Positions 42,902-51,321 of a stretch of DNA of 51,321 nt are shown here, piece by piece. Position 1 is the stretch's first letter. Every line of letters begins with the position of its first letter. The DNA lies in assembly GCA_024276015.1 (NCBI GenBank), contig JAJRXZ010000013.1, positions 1 to 51,321 on the forward strand. The letters run 5' to 3'. The translations under genes were made by a program, and so were the position numbers. This DNA comes from Spirochaetota bacterium. Its GTDB lineage: Bacteria > Spirochaetota > UBA4802 > UBA5550. Under the pieces are notes generated by a model, which was not told the origin of the DNA, did no database searches, and saw only the letters and a list, made by a program, of their open reading frames with translations.

Positions 42902-43940
42902 TGTTAAGTTCTCTGCACAGAGCCTTTATCTCCATCATCGTGCCCACACTTATACGCATAAATTCCGATCTTATATTGCCGGAGAAATATCTTACAAGGA
43001 TCTTCTTTTCTTTAAGTCTTTCATACAATTCCTTTGAGGGCACTTCCTTGTGTTTAACAAAAATAAAATTTGCTCTTGATGGGATAATTTCAAATCCAAG
43101 CGGTTTAAGATTCTCTTCAAGGTACTCTTTGTTGTTTTTTACCATATCTATGTTGTATTTGAAGCTTTTTTTGTCAATCAACGCGGCCTTTGCGCCTTCA
43201 ATTGCAAGCATATCAATATTGTATGAATCTTTAATTTTTAAAAATCCTTCAATGATACCTTTAGAAGATACGGCAAGACCGACCCTGAGTCCGGCCAGGG
43301 AGTATGATTTTGAGAATGAGCGCGTCACAATTAAGTTATCGTATTTTTTGATCAGATCAATGGAAGAGCCGCCGTAGAAATCGATATATGCCTCATCAAC
43401 AACGAGAAGGCCGGTGTAAGTATCTAAAAAGTCTTTTATTTTGTCAACAGGGCAATATGTTCCGGTGGGATTATTGGGATTGCAGATTATAACAAGGCCG
43501 TATCTCCTGTTTAAAAAATTTTCCATATTGTAAGAAAAATCAGCGCCCAGGTTTACTTTTTCATATTTAATTCCGTTCGCTTCCGCAAGAATATCATATA
43601 AAGGATATGACGGATATGGCAAGGCTGCAATATCGGATTTTTCTATAAATGCCCTGAAGATAAGCGTAAATATTTCATCGGAACCGTTCCCAACAAATAC
43701 ATTTTCCGGAGTTATTTCATTCTCAGAAGCAAATTGTTCACGCAGTTCTTCTGCCGTGGGGTCAGGATAGCGCCTTAAATTTCCATTGCATGTATTTTTT
43801 ATTGTATTGAGAACAAAATCCGAAGGCGGAAAGGGATTCTCATTGGTATTGAGTTTTATGTATTCGTCCGGGTTTGAGGGCTGCTCGCCGGGTATATACT
43901 CGGCCATATTTTTTAAAGTGCTGTTCCAGTATTTCATCAA
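42885..43940 (-). CDS. hisC: Histidinol-phosphate aminotransferase
   Basis: 351-residue fold-type I PLP aminotransferase. Motifs are YPSYPLYDILAE, NPNNPTG, VVDEAYIDFYG and TRSFSKSYSLAGLRVG, with the PLP Lys in SFSKSYSLAG. HisC exchanges imidazole-acetol phosphate and histidinol phosphate with glutamate/2-oxoglutarate. Other his genes are not in the window, and the related aromatic aminotransferase role cannot be excluded. Its start overlaps the pyrD stop by 4 bases; ATGATG gives two possible starts. Confidence 0.9.
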   Translation of the reverse strand: MMKYWNSTLKNMAEYIPGEQPSNPDEYIKLNTNENPFPPSDFVLNTIKNTCNGNLRRYPDPTAEELREQFASENEITPENVFVGNGSDEIFTLIFRAFIEKSDIAALPYPSYPLYDILAEANGIKYEKVNLGADFSYNMENFLNRRYGLVIICNPNNPTGTYCPVDKIKDFLDTYTGLLVVDEAYIDFYGGSSIDLIKKYDNLIVTRSFSKSYSLAGLRVGLAVSSKGIIEGFLKIKDSYNIDMLAIEGAKAALIDKKSFKYNIDMVKNNKEYLEENLKPLGFEIIPSRANFIFVKHKEVPSKELYERLKEKKILVRYFSGNIRSEFMRISVGTMMEIKALCRELNTILGV

Positions 43941-44860
43941 TCTCTCCGGTTTTTTTTGTGAGCAATTCCCTTAATTTCGGAAATATTTTTTATGTTTTCT
44001 CTTTCAAAATAATTAATTAATTCTTCTGCAAGTTTAATCGGCAGATCCGGCTGAACCATTGTCATAGTCCCTATGGAAATTGCAGCAGCACCTGCCATGA
44101 TGAATTCGAGAATATCTTCAAGTGTTGATATTCCGCCCAGCCCTATAACCGGTATTCTTACTTTCTCAAAGATCTGGAATACAGACCTTATAGCAAGGGG
44201 TCTTATGGCGGGACCGCTCAGACCGGCAACCCTGTTTAAGAAATGAGGCTGCCTTCTCTTAACGTCAATTTTCATGCCCAGGAAAGTGTTAACTGCCGAT
44301 ATGCAGTCGGCCCCAATCTCTTCCGCTCTTTTTGCGAAGAGAGATATATCCGTTACGTTAGGCGATAGTTTTATTATGAGGGGACATGAGGTAACTCTTC
44401 TTACTTTTTCAACCAGTTTTGTAAAGATATTTAAGTCGATGCCAAAAGCCATACCTCCTTCATCAACATTGGGGCATGATACATTCAATTCGATTGCGGC
44501 AATTCCCTCCGTTGCGGACAATATTCTGCATAGTTCAATATTCTCTTCCTCCGAATGTCCTGCAACATTCGGTATAATTACTGCGCCTTTTTTTATAAGG
44601 AATGGAAGCTTATCATCAATGAATTTTTTTAGACCTACATTTTCAAGGCCGATCGAGTTTAAAACTCCCGACGGTGTTTCGATCATTCTGCTGCCGCTGT
44701 TCCCTTTTCTTGGCGCAAGGGAAAGCCCTTTTGTAAATATTGCTCCCAGGCCGGACAGGTCTATAAATTGTGACAGCTCTTCTCCATATCCCGCTGTGCC
44801 CGAAGCAACGGTAATCGGGTTCTTAAGAACAAGGCTTCCGATTTTTACTGAAATATCCAA
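43937..44860 (-). CDS. pyrD: Dihydroorotate dehydrogenase, class 1
   Basis: 307 residues. NPITVASGTAGYGEE at the N-terminus, IELNVSCPNVDEGG with the class 1 Cys-type active site, PLIIKLSPNVTD, and the FMN-phosphate loop GLGGISTLEDILEFIMAGAA identify it. The N-terminal sequence and length match class 1B, which pairs with a PyrK flavo-iron-sulfur subunit, but no pyrK is adjacent. It oxidises dihydroorotate to orotate in pyrimidine synthesis. It is first in a two-gene unit with hisC. Confidence 0.94.
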   Translation of the reverse strand: MDISVKIGSLVLKNPITVASGTAGYGEELSQFIDLSGLGAIFTKGLSLAPRKGNSGSRMIETPSGVLNSIGLENVGLKKFIDDKLPFLIKKGAVIIPNVAGHSEEENIELCRILSATEGIAAIELNVSCPNVDEGGMAFGIDLNIFTKLVEKVRRVTSCPLIIKLSPNVTDISLFAKRAEEIGADCISAVNTFLGMKIDVKRRQPHFLNRVAGLSGPAIRPLAIRSVFQIFEKVRIPVIGLGGISTLEDILEFIMAGAAAISIGTMTMVQPDLPIKLAEELINYFERENIKNISEIKGIAHKKNRRD

Positions 44861-44996
44861 TAAATTATCCTTAGAAATATCATCAGCCCAATAATATCAT
44901 GAAATATCAGGAGTCAAGAAATAAAAGATCCCTTTTTTGGTTGACACTGTGTGCGGTGATAAACAATCCTGAATAAATTCTATTGCGGAAAAAATT

Positions 44997-45689
44997 ATGA
45001 GTGATCATACCTACCTGGCTTTTGATATTGACGGCACAATTTATGATTCTACTGAAATAGTGGTTGAAGCATTTCACCGGGGCATTGTTAACTTTATAAA
45101 AAAATATAAAGTTGAGGATATTGTTATACCCGGTTACGATGATCTGCTTGATCTTCTGGGCATACCTGTTGACGATATATTCAAGACGCTTTTCCCTGGT
45201 TTAAGCAGTGATGATTCTCAAAAACTTAATGACGAATGCACCGGGAGCCTCATTGCGGAGATCCGGAATGGCGGGGGTATTATATTTGATCATGTTTATT
45301 CTACTATGGAAAAACTCTATAATTCGGGGTATGCCATTTTAACCGCATCAAACGGCAGAAGAGAGTACGTTGAAGCGATACTGGAAACCTATGATTTGAA
45401 AAAGTTTTTTTCAGAACCCATGATCTATACAGGAAAGGGAATCCCTGATAAAATAAGCGTTGTCCGATATTATATTAAAAATGTTGTAAATGATGATCTG
45501 ATAATAGTAATTGGGGACAGATATACCGACAGAGAAGCCGCCTTTAAGAACGGAGTTCCCTTTATCGGATGTTCCTTCGGCCATGCAGGCGATACTGAAC
45601 TGAAGGGAGAAAAATGGGTGGCTGACAGTTTTGACAAAATTCCGGAAGCTGTTGAAGATATCAGGAGGAATTTCAATGAAAAGAATTAA
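44997..45689 (+). CDS. HAD-family phosphatase (phosphoglycolate phosphatase-like)
   Basis: 230 residues. HAD motif I is FDIDGTIYDS (nucleophile and acid Asp), a Thr/Ser region is LTASNGRREYVEAIL, and the C-terminal motif IV is IVIGDRYTDREAAFKNGVPF. A cap domain lies at about 20-95. It resembles phosphoglycolate phosphatase/beta-phosphoglucomutase-type hydrolases of small phosphate esters; the substrate is unknown. A TTGACA at 44941-44946 lies upstream but lacks a good -10. Its 3' end overlaps the next gene by 14 bases. Confidence 0.88.
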   Translation: MSDHTYLAFDIDGTIYDSTEIVVEAFHRGIVNFIKKYKVEDIVIPGYDDLLDLLGIPVDDIFKTLFPGLSSDDSQKLNDECTGSLIAEIRNGGGIIFDHVYSTMEKLYNSGYAILTASNGRREYVEAILETYDLKKFFSEPMIYTGKGIPDKISVVRYYIKNVVNDDLIIVIGDRYTDREAAFKNGVPFIGCSFGHAGDTELKGEKWVADSFDKIPEAVEDIRRNFNEKN

Positions 45690-46686
45690 TATTTTAGCGC
45701 TCACAGTGATCATACTTTTGCCCTCATGCAAAAGTTCTGTCCATAAAGTGAGCAGAACCATGATGGGGACAATAATCAATCTCACTGTTATTTCGGATAC
45801 AGAAGCTGCTGCCGGAGCGACAGAAGCGGCATTTAATGAGATTAAACGTATTGATGAACTTATGAGCTCTTATAAAGCTGGAAGCGATGTTTCAAGAATA
45901 AACAGGTTCGCGTCAAAAAGAGCCGTTAAAGTGAACAGAGAAACATATCTAATGATAAAAAGATCTCTTGAAATATCAGACCACACAGAGGGAGCCTTTG
46001 ACATAACATTCAAATCCATATCTCATCTGTGGAATTATAAGTCTGAAAATTTTATTCCTCCTTCGCAAAATACTATTATGAAATATAAATATCTTGTTAA
46101 CTATAAGAATATAATACTTTTTCCTGACATGCCCGGCATCAGGTTCAGGAATGAAGGAATGAAAATAGGCCTTGGAGGAATAGCCAAGGGCTATGCGATT
46201 CAAATGGCTTTGAAAGCGCTAAAAGAAAAAGGAGTTAAAGCAGGGATAGTTGACGCAGGAGGCGACCTTCAGGTTTTCGGCACAAAGTTCGGCGATCCAT
46301 GGAAGACCGGTTTAATGCACCCGAGGAAAAGGTCTCTCTATCTTATACTGAATTTAGATGATATGGAAGCAATAGCCACAAGCGGCGATTATGAAAGAGT
46401 TGCAGTATACAGAGGGGAAAGGTATCACCATATTATTGATCCGAGAACCGGTTTCCCTACAGAGACATTCTCTTCTGTTTCTGTCATTTCAAAAGACCCT
46501 GTAATTTCAGATTCCTATGCAACATCTATTTTTGTTATGGGGCTTGGAAAAGCAAAAGAATTTCTTGAGAAGCATAAAGAGATTGCTGTTATAATGATCG
46601 ATTTTGATAACAATGCTTATATCTCAAGAGCGTTGCAAAAAAAAATTGAGGTTCTTGAAAAAAAAGTCAATATTAAATGGATATAA
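45676..46686 (+). CDS. apbE: FAD:protein FMN transferase, lipoprotein
   Basis: The start is ATG 45676 with AGGAGG immediately upstream, inside the end of the HAD gene. The 336-residue product has a lipobox (LLPSC), so it acts at the outer face of the inner membrane or in the periplasm. Family motifs are MMGTIINLTV, GLGGIAKGYAI, GIVDAGGDLQVFG, IATSGDYER and HHIIDPRTGFP. ApbE attaches FMN covalently to Thr in redox proteins such as Nqr/Rnf subunits. No Rnf or Nqr gene is in the window. A terminator-like hairpin follows. Confidence 0.94.
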   Translation: MKRINILALTVIILLPSCKSSVHKVSRTMMGTIINLTVISDTEAAAGATEAAFNEIKRIDELMSSYKAGSDVSRINRFASKRAVKVNRETYLMIKRSLEISDHTEGAFDITFKSISHLWNYKSENFIPPSQNTIMKYKYLVNYKNIILFPDMPGIRFRNEGMKIGLGGIAKGYAIQMALKALKEKGVKAGIVDAGGDLQVFGTKFGDPWKTGLMHPRKRSLYLILNLDDMEAIATSGDYERVAVYRGERYHHIIDPRTGFPTETFSSVSVISKDPVISDSYATSIFVMGLGKAKEFLEKHKEIAVIMIDFDNNAYISRALQKKIEVLEKKVNIKWI

Positions 46687-46732
46687 TATTAAAGGAAAGG
46701 TTGTATAAATGTCGGGCTGATTATACGCCGGT

Positions 46733-46755
46733 TCCCCTGCTGCGGGATTTTTTTT
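46733..46755 (+). terminator. Weak terminator between apbE and the exported protein gene
   Basis: TCCC (46733-46736), a seven-base loop, GGGA (46744-46747), then a T-run. The stem is short but the following U-tract is good; it lies between the converging genes. Confidence 0.5.
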
Positions 46756-49303
46756 ATCTTGCTACAACAACTTTTCTAAATTTATTTAAAATCACTTTTC
46801 CGTTCCTTACGCTTTTAGCCTGAAAGTGAATGTAGTATAAGCCTGGCCCCAGTTTTTTCCTTGCTTTGTTTATTCCCCGCCAGCCCTGTTCTTTTATATT
46901 CTGGCCGCCCCTTCTGAACGCTCTGTCCAGAATAGTTGCAACAGCCCGGCCTCTGATATCGTAAACCCTTATTGTAACATCCGCATCTTCACTAAGATAG
47001 TACGCAGGGTATGCAGCGGGATTTTTGTCTGTTATTACATTATTGAGCACCCGTACGGGCCATGGTTTGAGTTTCGGACTCCTCGATATGTAGAGAGTCC
47101 ATTCGTCGTCGTTTGGGTTCTGATTCGGCGATGCCTCGATCTCGGAGTCTGTAAATGAGGAAACATTGTTAAGCGACGATTCCACAATAAAACGTATTGA
47201 GTTGCCCGCCTTAATTATTCCCGATGTTGTCTGAAGAAAGGCCACCCATTTATTGGGGCCTGTTTTTTGAGCTTCGGAAGAGAAAAGAGTATTCGCAGGG
47301 AAAGCTCCGCTGTTAACGGTGTTTGTCGAGGTATTGACAATATCGGGAGATGTTGAAATGTCGCCGGTTGTGTACCATAGTTTTACGGTTTCAGGAAGCT
47401 CTTCCGATGTTATAATGCTGATCTCCACTTTGATATTTGCTTCCCGGAGACTCCGTACAGCAGGAGTAAGATCCGCAAAGCTGTCGTTTGTATATTTTGT
47501 GATCCCGTCCGAAACCGTTATTTCAATAGAATAGGGCTGAGTGCGGACAATGGTGGAATCGGTATTTTCCGGATCCGATATTACGGTTTCGTTTCCGAAA
47601 ACATCCACGGCTGTTATATAGAATTTGTATCTTGTATATATTTTCAGGTCGGGAATAATGGTATATTTCCATCCGTTGGCATCGAATCCCAGTGAACTTG
47701 CGGGAATAGTTGACGGATTGTTAGCAAGTGTTCTGAGCATTGGGTCGTCGTCTCCGTCCCAGACTTTAAACGGCCCGGTATCGCTTGCTTCTTTAAAATA
47801 TATTCTGTATTCGTAAAAATCCTCTTCGTATGGACCTGAAGAGTCTGATGTCACTGTTGCTATGGGGTTCCAGTAAATAGTGAGGGATGTGGCAGTGGGC
47901 GATATCCTTTGGATTGCGGGCTGGCCGTTCCCGGGCGGGTCGTCCCTGTCCCAGCGGATAGTTGCCGAAACAGTGGAATTGGAGTTCCCATAATCTCCGT
48001 TGCCGTCTCCGGCCTGGTTTCCGTAGGAGCTGCCGGATATGCCGTTAATCCTGTATGTCCAGAGTTCGGTTGTGCCTGATGTGAGCCATGTGTTTAAAAA
48101 ACCGCCTGTATTGTCGTATTCTATGACTGCTGTTCCCTGTGTTTCACCATTGTTAATAGTGCATGTAAAGGAGCCCGTATTTGTTCCGTCCGTATATTCC
48201 ACTGTAAATGTTGTGTTCCCCTGCATGGCAATCCCCGAACCGCTGTCAAGATACATTCTAACCGTGAGTTTTATCTGAGTGCCTGCATTGCCGTATTCCC
48301 TGTAATAGCTTGATATGTTGTCCGGCGCCGGATGTGTGGGTCCCCGTCCGATTCCGCCGATAAATTCGATATTTGTAACAATTACATAATTGCTTTCAAG
48401 GGGTACTCTGTTATCTGCAGGTGAGTATTCATTTGCTCCCGAACCTGCGCCCGCAAAGTCAGCCTGAACCTGCCAGTAGTAGCCCTGTGTGCGCGCCGGA
48501 AAGTTGTCTGTTGTTTGTATTGTATATGACAGTGTATTGCTGCCGGCAACAGGCGTACCATGCGTCCAGTAAAGGGCGTTATTATCCCTGTTGCGAAGCT
48601 CCAGCGTAACGGATGTCAGATCCGCATCTGCAACAACATCGGAAACCGTTTCCGATGAGTAACCGGGGATGTCGTAGATCAAACGGCCTGAAACCGTAAA
48701 AGCGGAGGCTCGGTTTACAGGGAGGATGAGTCCGTCCGATTCGGGCGTATCGTTTTGAAAATTGAGGACCCTGATATCGGAACAGATCCCGTAAGTGAGG
48801 CTTTTGGTATCGGTCATATTATTCGACGCCGTATCCTGAACTTCCGCCGTAATAGTTCTGTTCGCATTTAAAGTAGCTTCCGATGGCCAGTAAAATCTTA
48901 CCGTAAGCCTTACCGTTCCGTTGTCCCATGTCCCTGAGATCAGAACGCCTGCGCCTCCCACAAGCGTACCTGCGCCTGCAGGCGTAACTCCGGTAACATC
49001 AGCGCCTGCGCCGTCGCTGTTCCATGTAACAATTATATTTCCTGTCTGGGTCGGTATTGTAATCCTGAAATAATCGTATGAAGCTGCGCTTCCGGCGCCC
49101 GGATTCACAATTGATATATCAAAATTATATGTATATGTATTACCGCTTGCAAGGAAATATCCCCTTCCGTCGGACATGTTGGTCAATGTCGGGAGCCCGG
49201 ATAAAGTCACAGACGTTAAGGCGCCTTCCGCTCTTTTTTGAGGAATTATTATAATGAGGAAAAAAACGGTAAAAAAGCTGAAAAAATGTTTTACTTTTTG
49301 CAT
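46754..49303 (-). CDS. Large exported Ig-like/FN3 protein with FlgD-like C-terminal domain
   Basis: 849 residues with a signal peptide (about 1-27). The mature protein is a string of beta-sandwich domains. Gly/Thr/Asn-rich repeats fill about 28-470. An FN3-like unit lies at about 470-595 (PTATSLTIYWNPIATVTSD, YKFYITAVDVFGNE). The final ~85 residues (ADVTIRVYDIRGRAV, LGPGLYYIHF, ending KVVVAR) match FlgD-Ig-like C-terminal domains seen on surface proteins. No catalytic motif is seen, so a structural, adhesive or carbohydrate-binding role is likely. GC content is clearly higher than in the neighbouring housekeeping genes. The ribosome site is weak. It is divergent from the next large lipoprotein. 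Confidence 0.8.
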   Translation of the reverse strand: MQKVKHFFSFFTVFFLIIIIPQKRAEGALTSVTLSGLPTLTNMSDGRGYFLASGNTYTYNFDISIVNPGAGSAASYDYFRITIPTQTGNIIVTWNSDGAGADVTGVTPAGAGTLVGGAGVLISGTWDNGTVRLTVRFYWPSEATLNANRTITAEVQDTASNNMTDTKSLTYGICSDIRVLNFQNDTPESDGLILPVNRASAFTVSGRLIYDIPGYSSETVSDVVADADLTSVTLELRNRDNNALYWTHGTPVAGSNTLSYTIQTTDNFPARTQGYYWQVQADFAGAGSGANEYSPADNRVPLESNYVIVTNIEFIGGIGRGPTHPAPDNISSYYREYGNAGTQIKLTVRMYLDSGSGIAMQGNTTFTVEYTDGTNTGSFTCTINNGETQGTAVIEYDNTGGFLNTWLTSGTTELWTYRINGISGSSYGNQAGDGNGDYGNSNSTVSATIRWDRDDPPGNGQPAIQRISPTATSLTIYWNPIATVTSDSSGPYEEDFYEYRIYFKEASDTGPFKVWDGDDDPMLRTLANNPSTIPASSLGFDANGWKYTIIPDLKIYTRYKFYITAVDVFGNETVISDPENTDSTIVRTQPYSIEITVSDGITKYTNDSFADLTPAVRSLREANIKVEISIITSEELPETVKLWYTTGDISTSPDIVNTSTNTVNSGAFPANTLFSSEAQKTGPNKWVAFLQTTSGIIKAGNSIRFIVESSLNNVSSFTDSEIEASPNQNPNDDEWTLYISRSPKLKPWPVRVLNNVITDKNPAAYPAYYLSEDADVTIRVYDIRGRAVATILDRAFRRGGQNIKEQGWRGINKARKKLGPGLYYIHFQAKSVRNGKVILNKFRKVVVAR

Positions 49304-49431
49304 GTTTCTAAATAAATTTAAGTAGAATATACAGTTTATATCTGTTTTATTAAGAATTAATTTTAAGTCAGGTTTAAGTTAAATATAATTCGGCATTTTT
49401 TCAAATAAAATATTGCCGGCAGGTAAAAAAA

Positions 49432-51321
49432 GTGAATTCAAAAGGAATATATATAAAATTTCTGCTTACTCTCCTTTCCGCTCTGTTATTTCTTTTTTCC
49501 TGTAATGTTGCTCCGGACGTGCCCGAAGACATTGTGGCAGAGTCCGATTCAGGAGGGACATCGGGCACTCTGGCCCTTCAGGTGCAGGATATTTATCCCC
49601 GTTCGGGCGATGTTGATGCTCCCGTTGATACGTATATATTTGTTGTGTTCACAAGATCTGTCAATACCTCAACTGTGGCATTAAATACAAATGTTGCTCT
49701 TTCCGGAGCCTCAATCGACGGCGCGTCCGAAACATGGTCTTCGGATAATACGGTTTTGAGATTCAAACCGGCCGCATCCCTCGGATATAATAGCACTTAC
49801 GATGTTATCGTAAGCGCCGGTATCTATGACAGCAACGGCAATGAGATAGACGGAACATATACTTCCACATTCACAACAACTTCGGACCCTTTTGCGGATC
49901 CTGCTCCTTATGTGATAACCGCTTCCAGAGTGCCGGCTTCGGGCGCCGCAGGAGTTGCGGTGACTCAGTCTTATGTAGAGGTTACCTTTTCAGAAGCCGT
50001 TTCAAATGTGACCACTGCGTCGTTTACTCTTCCTAATCACGCTTCTGCCGTAAACAGCGTTTCTACATCGGACAACATTACCTGGAGGCTTAACCTGAAT
50101 ACTCCTCTCAATTATGCGGATATTTACAGCGTGGATCTGAGCGCCGATATTGTTGACTCGTCCGGCAACGCTCTGGTTCAGAACAGCGATGTGACATGGA
50201 GCTTTACAACCGAGGATGATACTCTGCCGACCGGCCAGGCAATTACTTCCGTATGGGTTACGGGAGTGGGTACAGGAAACGCAACCGTCTATTTTACTAC
50301 CAATCTTCCGATAGTAACCAATTTATGCGATGTTGATTATGATACTTCAACAGCATATGGAACCCAGCAGAATGGCGCAGGAGCTGCAGCCGTGTCTGTG
50401 CATTCCATCGCCCTTACAGGCCTTACTCAGGGAACCAGATACTATTTCAGGATAGAAATTCCGTCGGAATCCATTACGCAGACAACAGACCCTGCAACAG
50501 GCTATCTGTTAACCTTCACAACTGATGGTGACGGTACCGGTAATAATCCCCTGAGAGATGCAGGCGGGGATAATTCCGGTATTATGGTACTGCAGAACAA
50601 CAATTATGCAGGAACTCTGAAGGGTTCTTCTTATGTCGTATGGGCAAACTCAGCATCAAACTATATATATGCTTCATATTTTGATACAAATGGTACTTTC
50701 CTGTGGACGGCAGACGGGGATCTTGTTCACAGCGGCACAGGAGCCAGCCCGAGGATATTCTCTGACAGGAACGGATCTGCAATAGTAACCTATGAGAACG
50801 GCGGTTCTGTTTATGCAAAGGTAATATATAACAATGCCGGTTCTCTTGCTTTTAATACAGACTGGGCTGCAGATGCAGCGGCATCGGGAGTTAATATCGG
50901 CATCGGAACCAATCCCTCTGCTGTTGTTGTGTGGGGAGGACAGGGAAACAACAATGTTGACGGCGGGTTTATTACAAAGAGAACAAACGGCACTGCTGTT
51001 TATTTTGCAGATAATGCAAATTATTTTTATGATTACGATATAGATTTTACAACTGCAGGTGTGGTCGGTAACGATGTTGTTATTGACACGGCAGATGACG
51101 GAGGTTCTGCTATTAATGGTACCACTTTCCCGGGGACTTACAGGCATGTGATTGAACAGACTACAGATGTTATAAACAGTGGTGAAAGTTATATAATTGG
51201 AGATGACAGCAATAAGGATGCACAGATTGCGGTAAACCATGTGGTTATCCATTCAAGGCTTGGAACAAATTGGACTTATAATAATCCAACAGTGATAACA
51301 CCCTCAGCAATAATATATACT
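49432..51321 (+). CDS. Large Ig-like (SbsA/Big_5) lipoprotein, C-terminus cut by window edge
   Basis: From GTG 49432, with AGGT seven bases upstream, the frame stays open for 630 codons to the last base of the window. The signal ends LLFLFSC, a lipobox, so the protein is lipid-anchored. After a Ser/Gly linker come at least two Big_5/SbsA-type Ig-like domains, each starting like IYPRSGDVDAPVDTYIFVVF or VPASGAAGVAVTQSYVEVTF and ending in a W/T-rich strand (SFTTEDD). An FN3-like domain follows (about 270-365), then a region with repeated short strands (SSYVVWANSAS, SAIVTYENGG, SAVVVWGGQG) that resembles a beta-propeller. A cell-surface binding or adhesion role is inferred. GC is high compared with the rest of the window. 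Confidence 0.82.
   Translation, partial: MNSKGIYIKFLLTLLSALLFLFSCNVAPDVPEDIVAESDSGGTSGTLALQVQDIYPRSGDVDAPVDTYIFVVFTRSVNTSTVALNTNVALSGASIDGASETWSSDNTVLRFKPAASLGYNSTYDVIVSAGIYDSNGNEIDGTYTSTFTTTSDPFADPAPYVITASRVPASGAAGVAVTQSYVEVTFSEAVSNVTTASFTLPNHASAVNSVSTSDNITWRLNLNTPLNYADIYSVDLSADIVDSSGNALVQNSDVTWSFTTEDDTLPTGQAITSVWVTGVGTGNATVYFTTNLPIVTNLCDVDYDTSTAYGTQQNGAGAAAVSVHSIALTGLTQGTRYYFRIEIPSESITQTTDPATGYLLTFTTDGDGTGNNPLRDAGGDNSGIMVLQNNNYAGTLKGSSYVVWANSASNYIYASYFDTNGTFLWTADGDLVHSGTGASPRIFSDRNGSAIVTYENGGSVYAKVIYNNAGSLAFNTDWAADAAASGVNIGIGTNPSAVVVWGGQGNNNVDGGFITKRTNGTAVYFADNANYFYDYDIDFTTAGVVGNDVVIDTADDGGSAINGTTFPGTYRHVIEQTTDVINSGESYIIGDDSNKDAQIAVNHVVIHSRLGTNWTYNNPTVITPSAIIYT

Noticed and set aside
46876-46887. 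Further copy of the dispersed repeat core CCCGCCAGCCCT
   Set aside because: It lies inside the coding sequence of the exported protein, at the codons for QGWRG, and can be explained by the protein sequence; not counted as an element.
50674-51252. Reverse-strand open frame of 192 codons
   Set aside because: The forward strand carries a continuous lipoprotein frame with Ig-like domains; the reverse frame is rich in Cys/Ile/Asn and resembles no family.
1-51321. CRISPR array, prophage, rRNA operon or replication origin
   Set aside because: No regularly spaced direct repeats, phage structural genes, rRNA sequence or DnaA-box cluster was seen.

Overview
The window looks like chromosomal DNA of an AT-rich, diderm, probably anaerobic bacterium, most likely a spirochaete (Spirochaetota) or a close relative. 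This placement is inferred from gene content only. Diderm features are many lipobox lipoproteins, RseP, an Mla-type lipid transport locus, a small outer-membrane-type barrel and a NamZ-like muramidase. The anaerobic leaning comes from a HgdB/BcrC-type dehydratase component, a 4Fe-4S/DUF3786 protein and a class 1 dihydroorotate dehydrogenase. Signalling proteins common in spirochaetes are present: a HAMP-linked class III cyclase, a 7TMR-DISM/SpoIIE/TPR phosphatase and a cyclic-nucleotide-binding-like protein.

Layout. 1-8.1 kb: a divergent TPR protein, then the cyclase with two unknown envelope proteins, then the PP2C-type phosphatase with a small exported protein. 8.1-8.55 kb: a non-coding stretch dense in inverted repeats. 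8.56-15.8 kb: the classic block rpsB-tsf-pyrH-frr-uppS-cdsA-dxr-rseP, closed by a clear terminator. 15.9-24.5 kb: a lysine-rich small protein, a DUF4015 glycosidase-like protein, an Mla-type locus (permease, ATPase-like protein, MCE protein), a GT2 glycosyltransferase, a HgdB-like protein and an S41 tail-specific protease. 24.6-29.6 kb: gatA, a TPR lipoprotein, a membrane protein, moaA, a DUF3786 protein and a small barrel protein.

29.6-36 kb is an accessory-looking stretch. It holds a structured leader RNA before an unknown gene, an IS3-type transposase remnant behind a near-consensus promoter, two unknown genes, a palindromic repeat element, and an operon of Zn-alcohol dehydrogenase, SCP2-like protein and ThDP-dependent lyase. 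36-46.7 kb returns to housekeeping: tRNA-Asp, def-fmt, an HNH protein with a large CNB-like protein, NamZ, a lipoprotein, pyrD-hisC, a HAD phosphatase and ApbE. 46.7-51.3 kb holds two divergent large exported Ig-like proteins. The rightward one is a lipoprotein still open at the window edge.

Most notable points: the ATPase partner of the Mla-type locus has lost essentially every ATPase motif; a three-way-junction leader RNA lies upstream of an unknown gene; and a small dispersed GC-rich repeat occurs as single arms and as one palindromic pair. All reading was by eye. Family assignments rest on motif recognition, not database searches.
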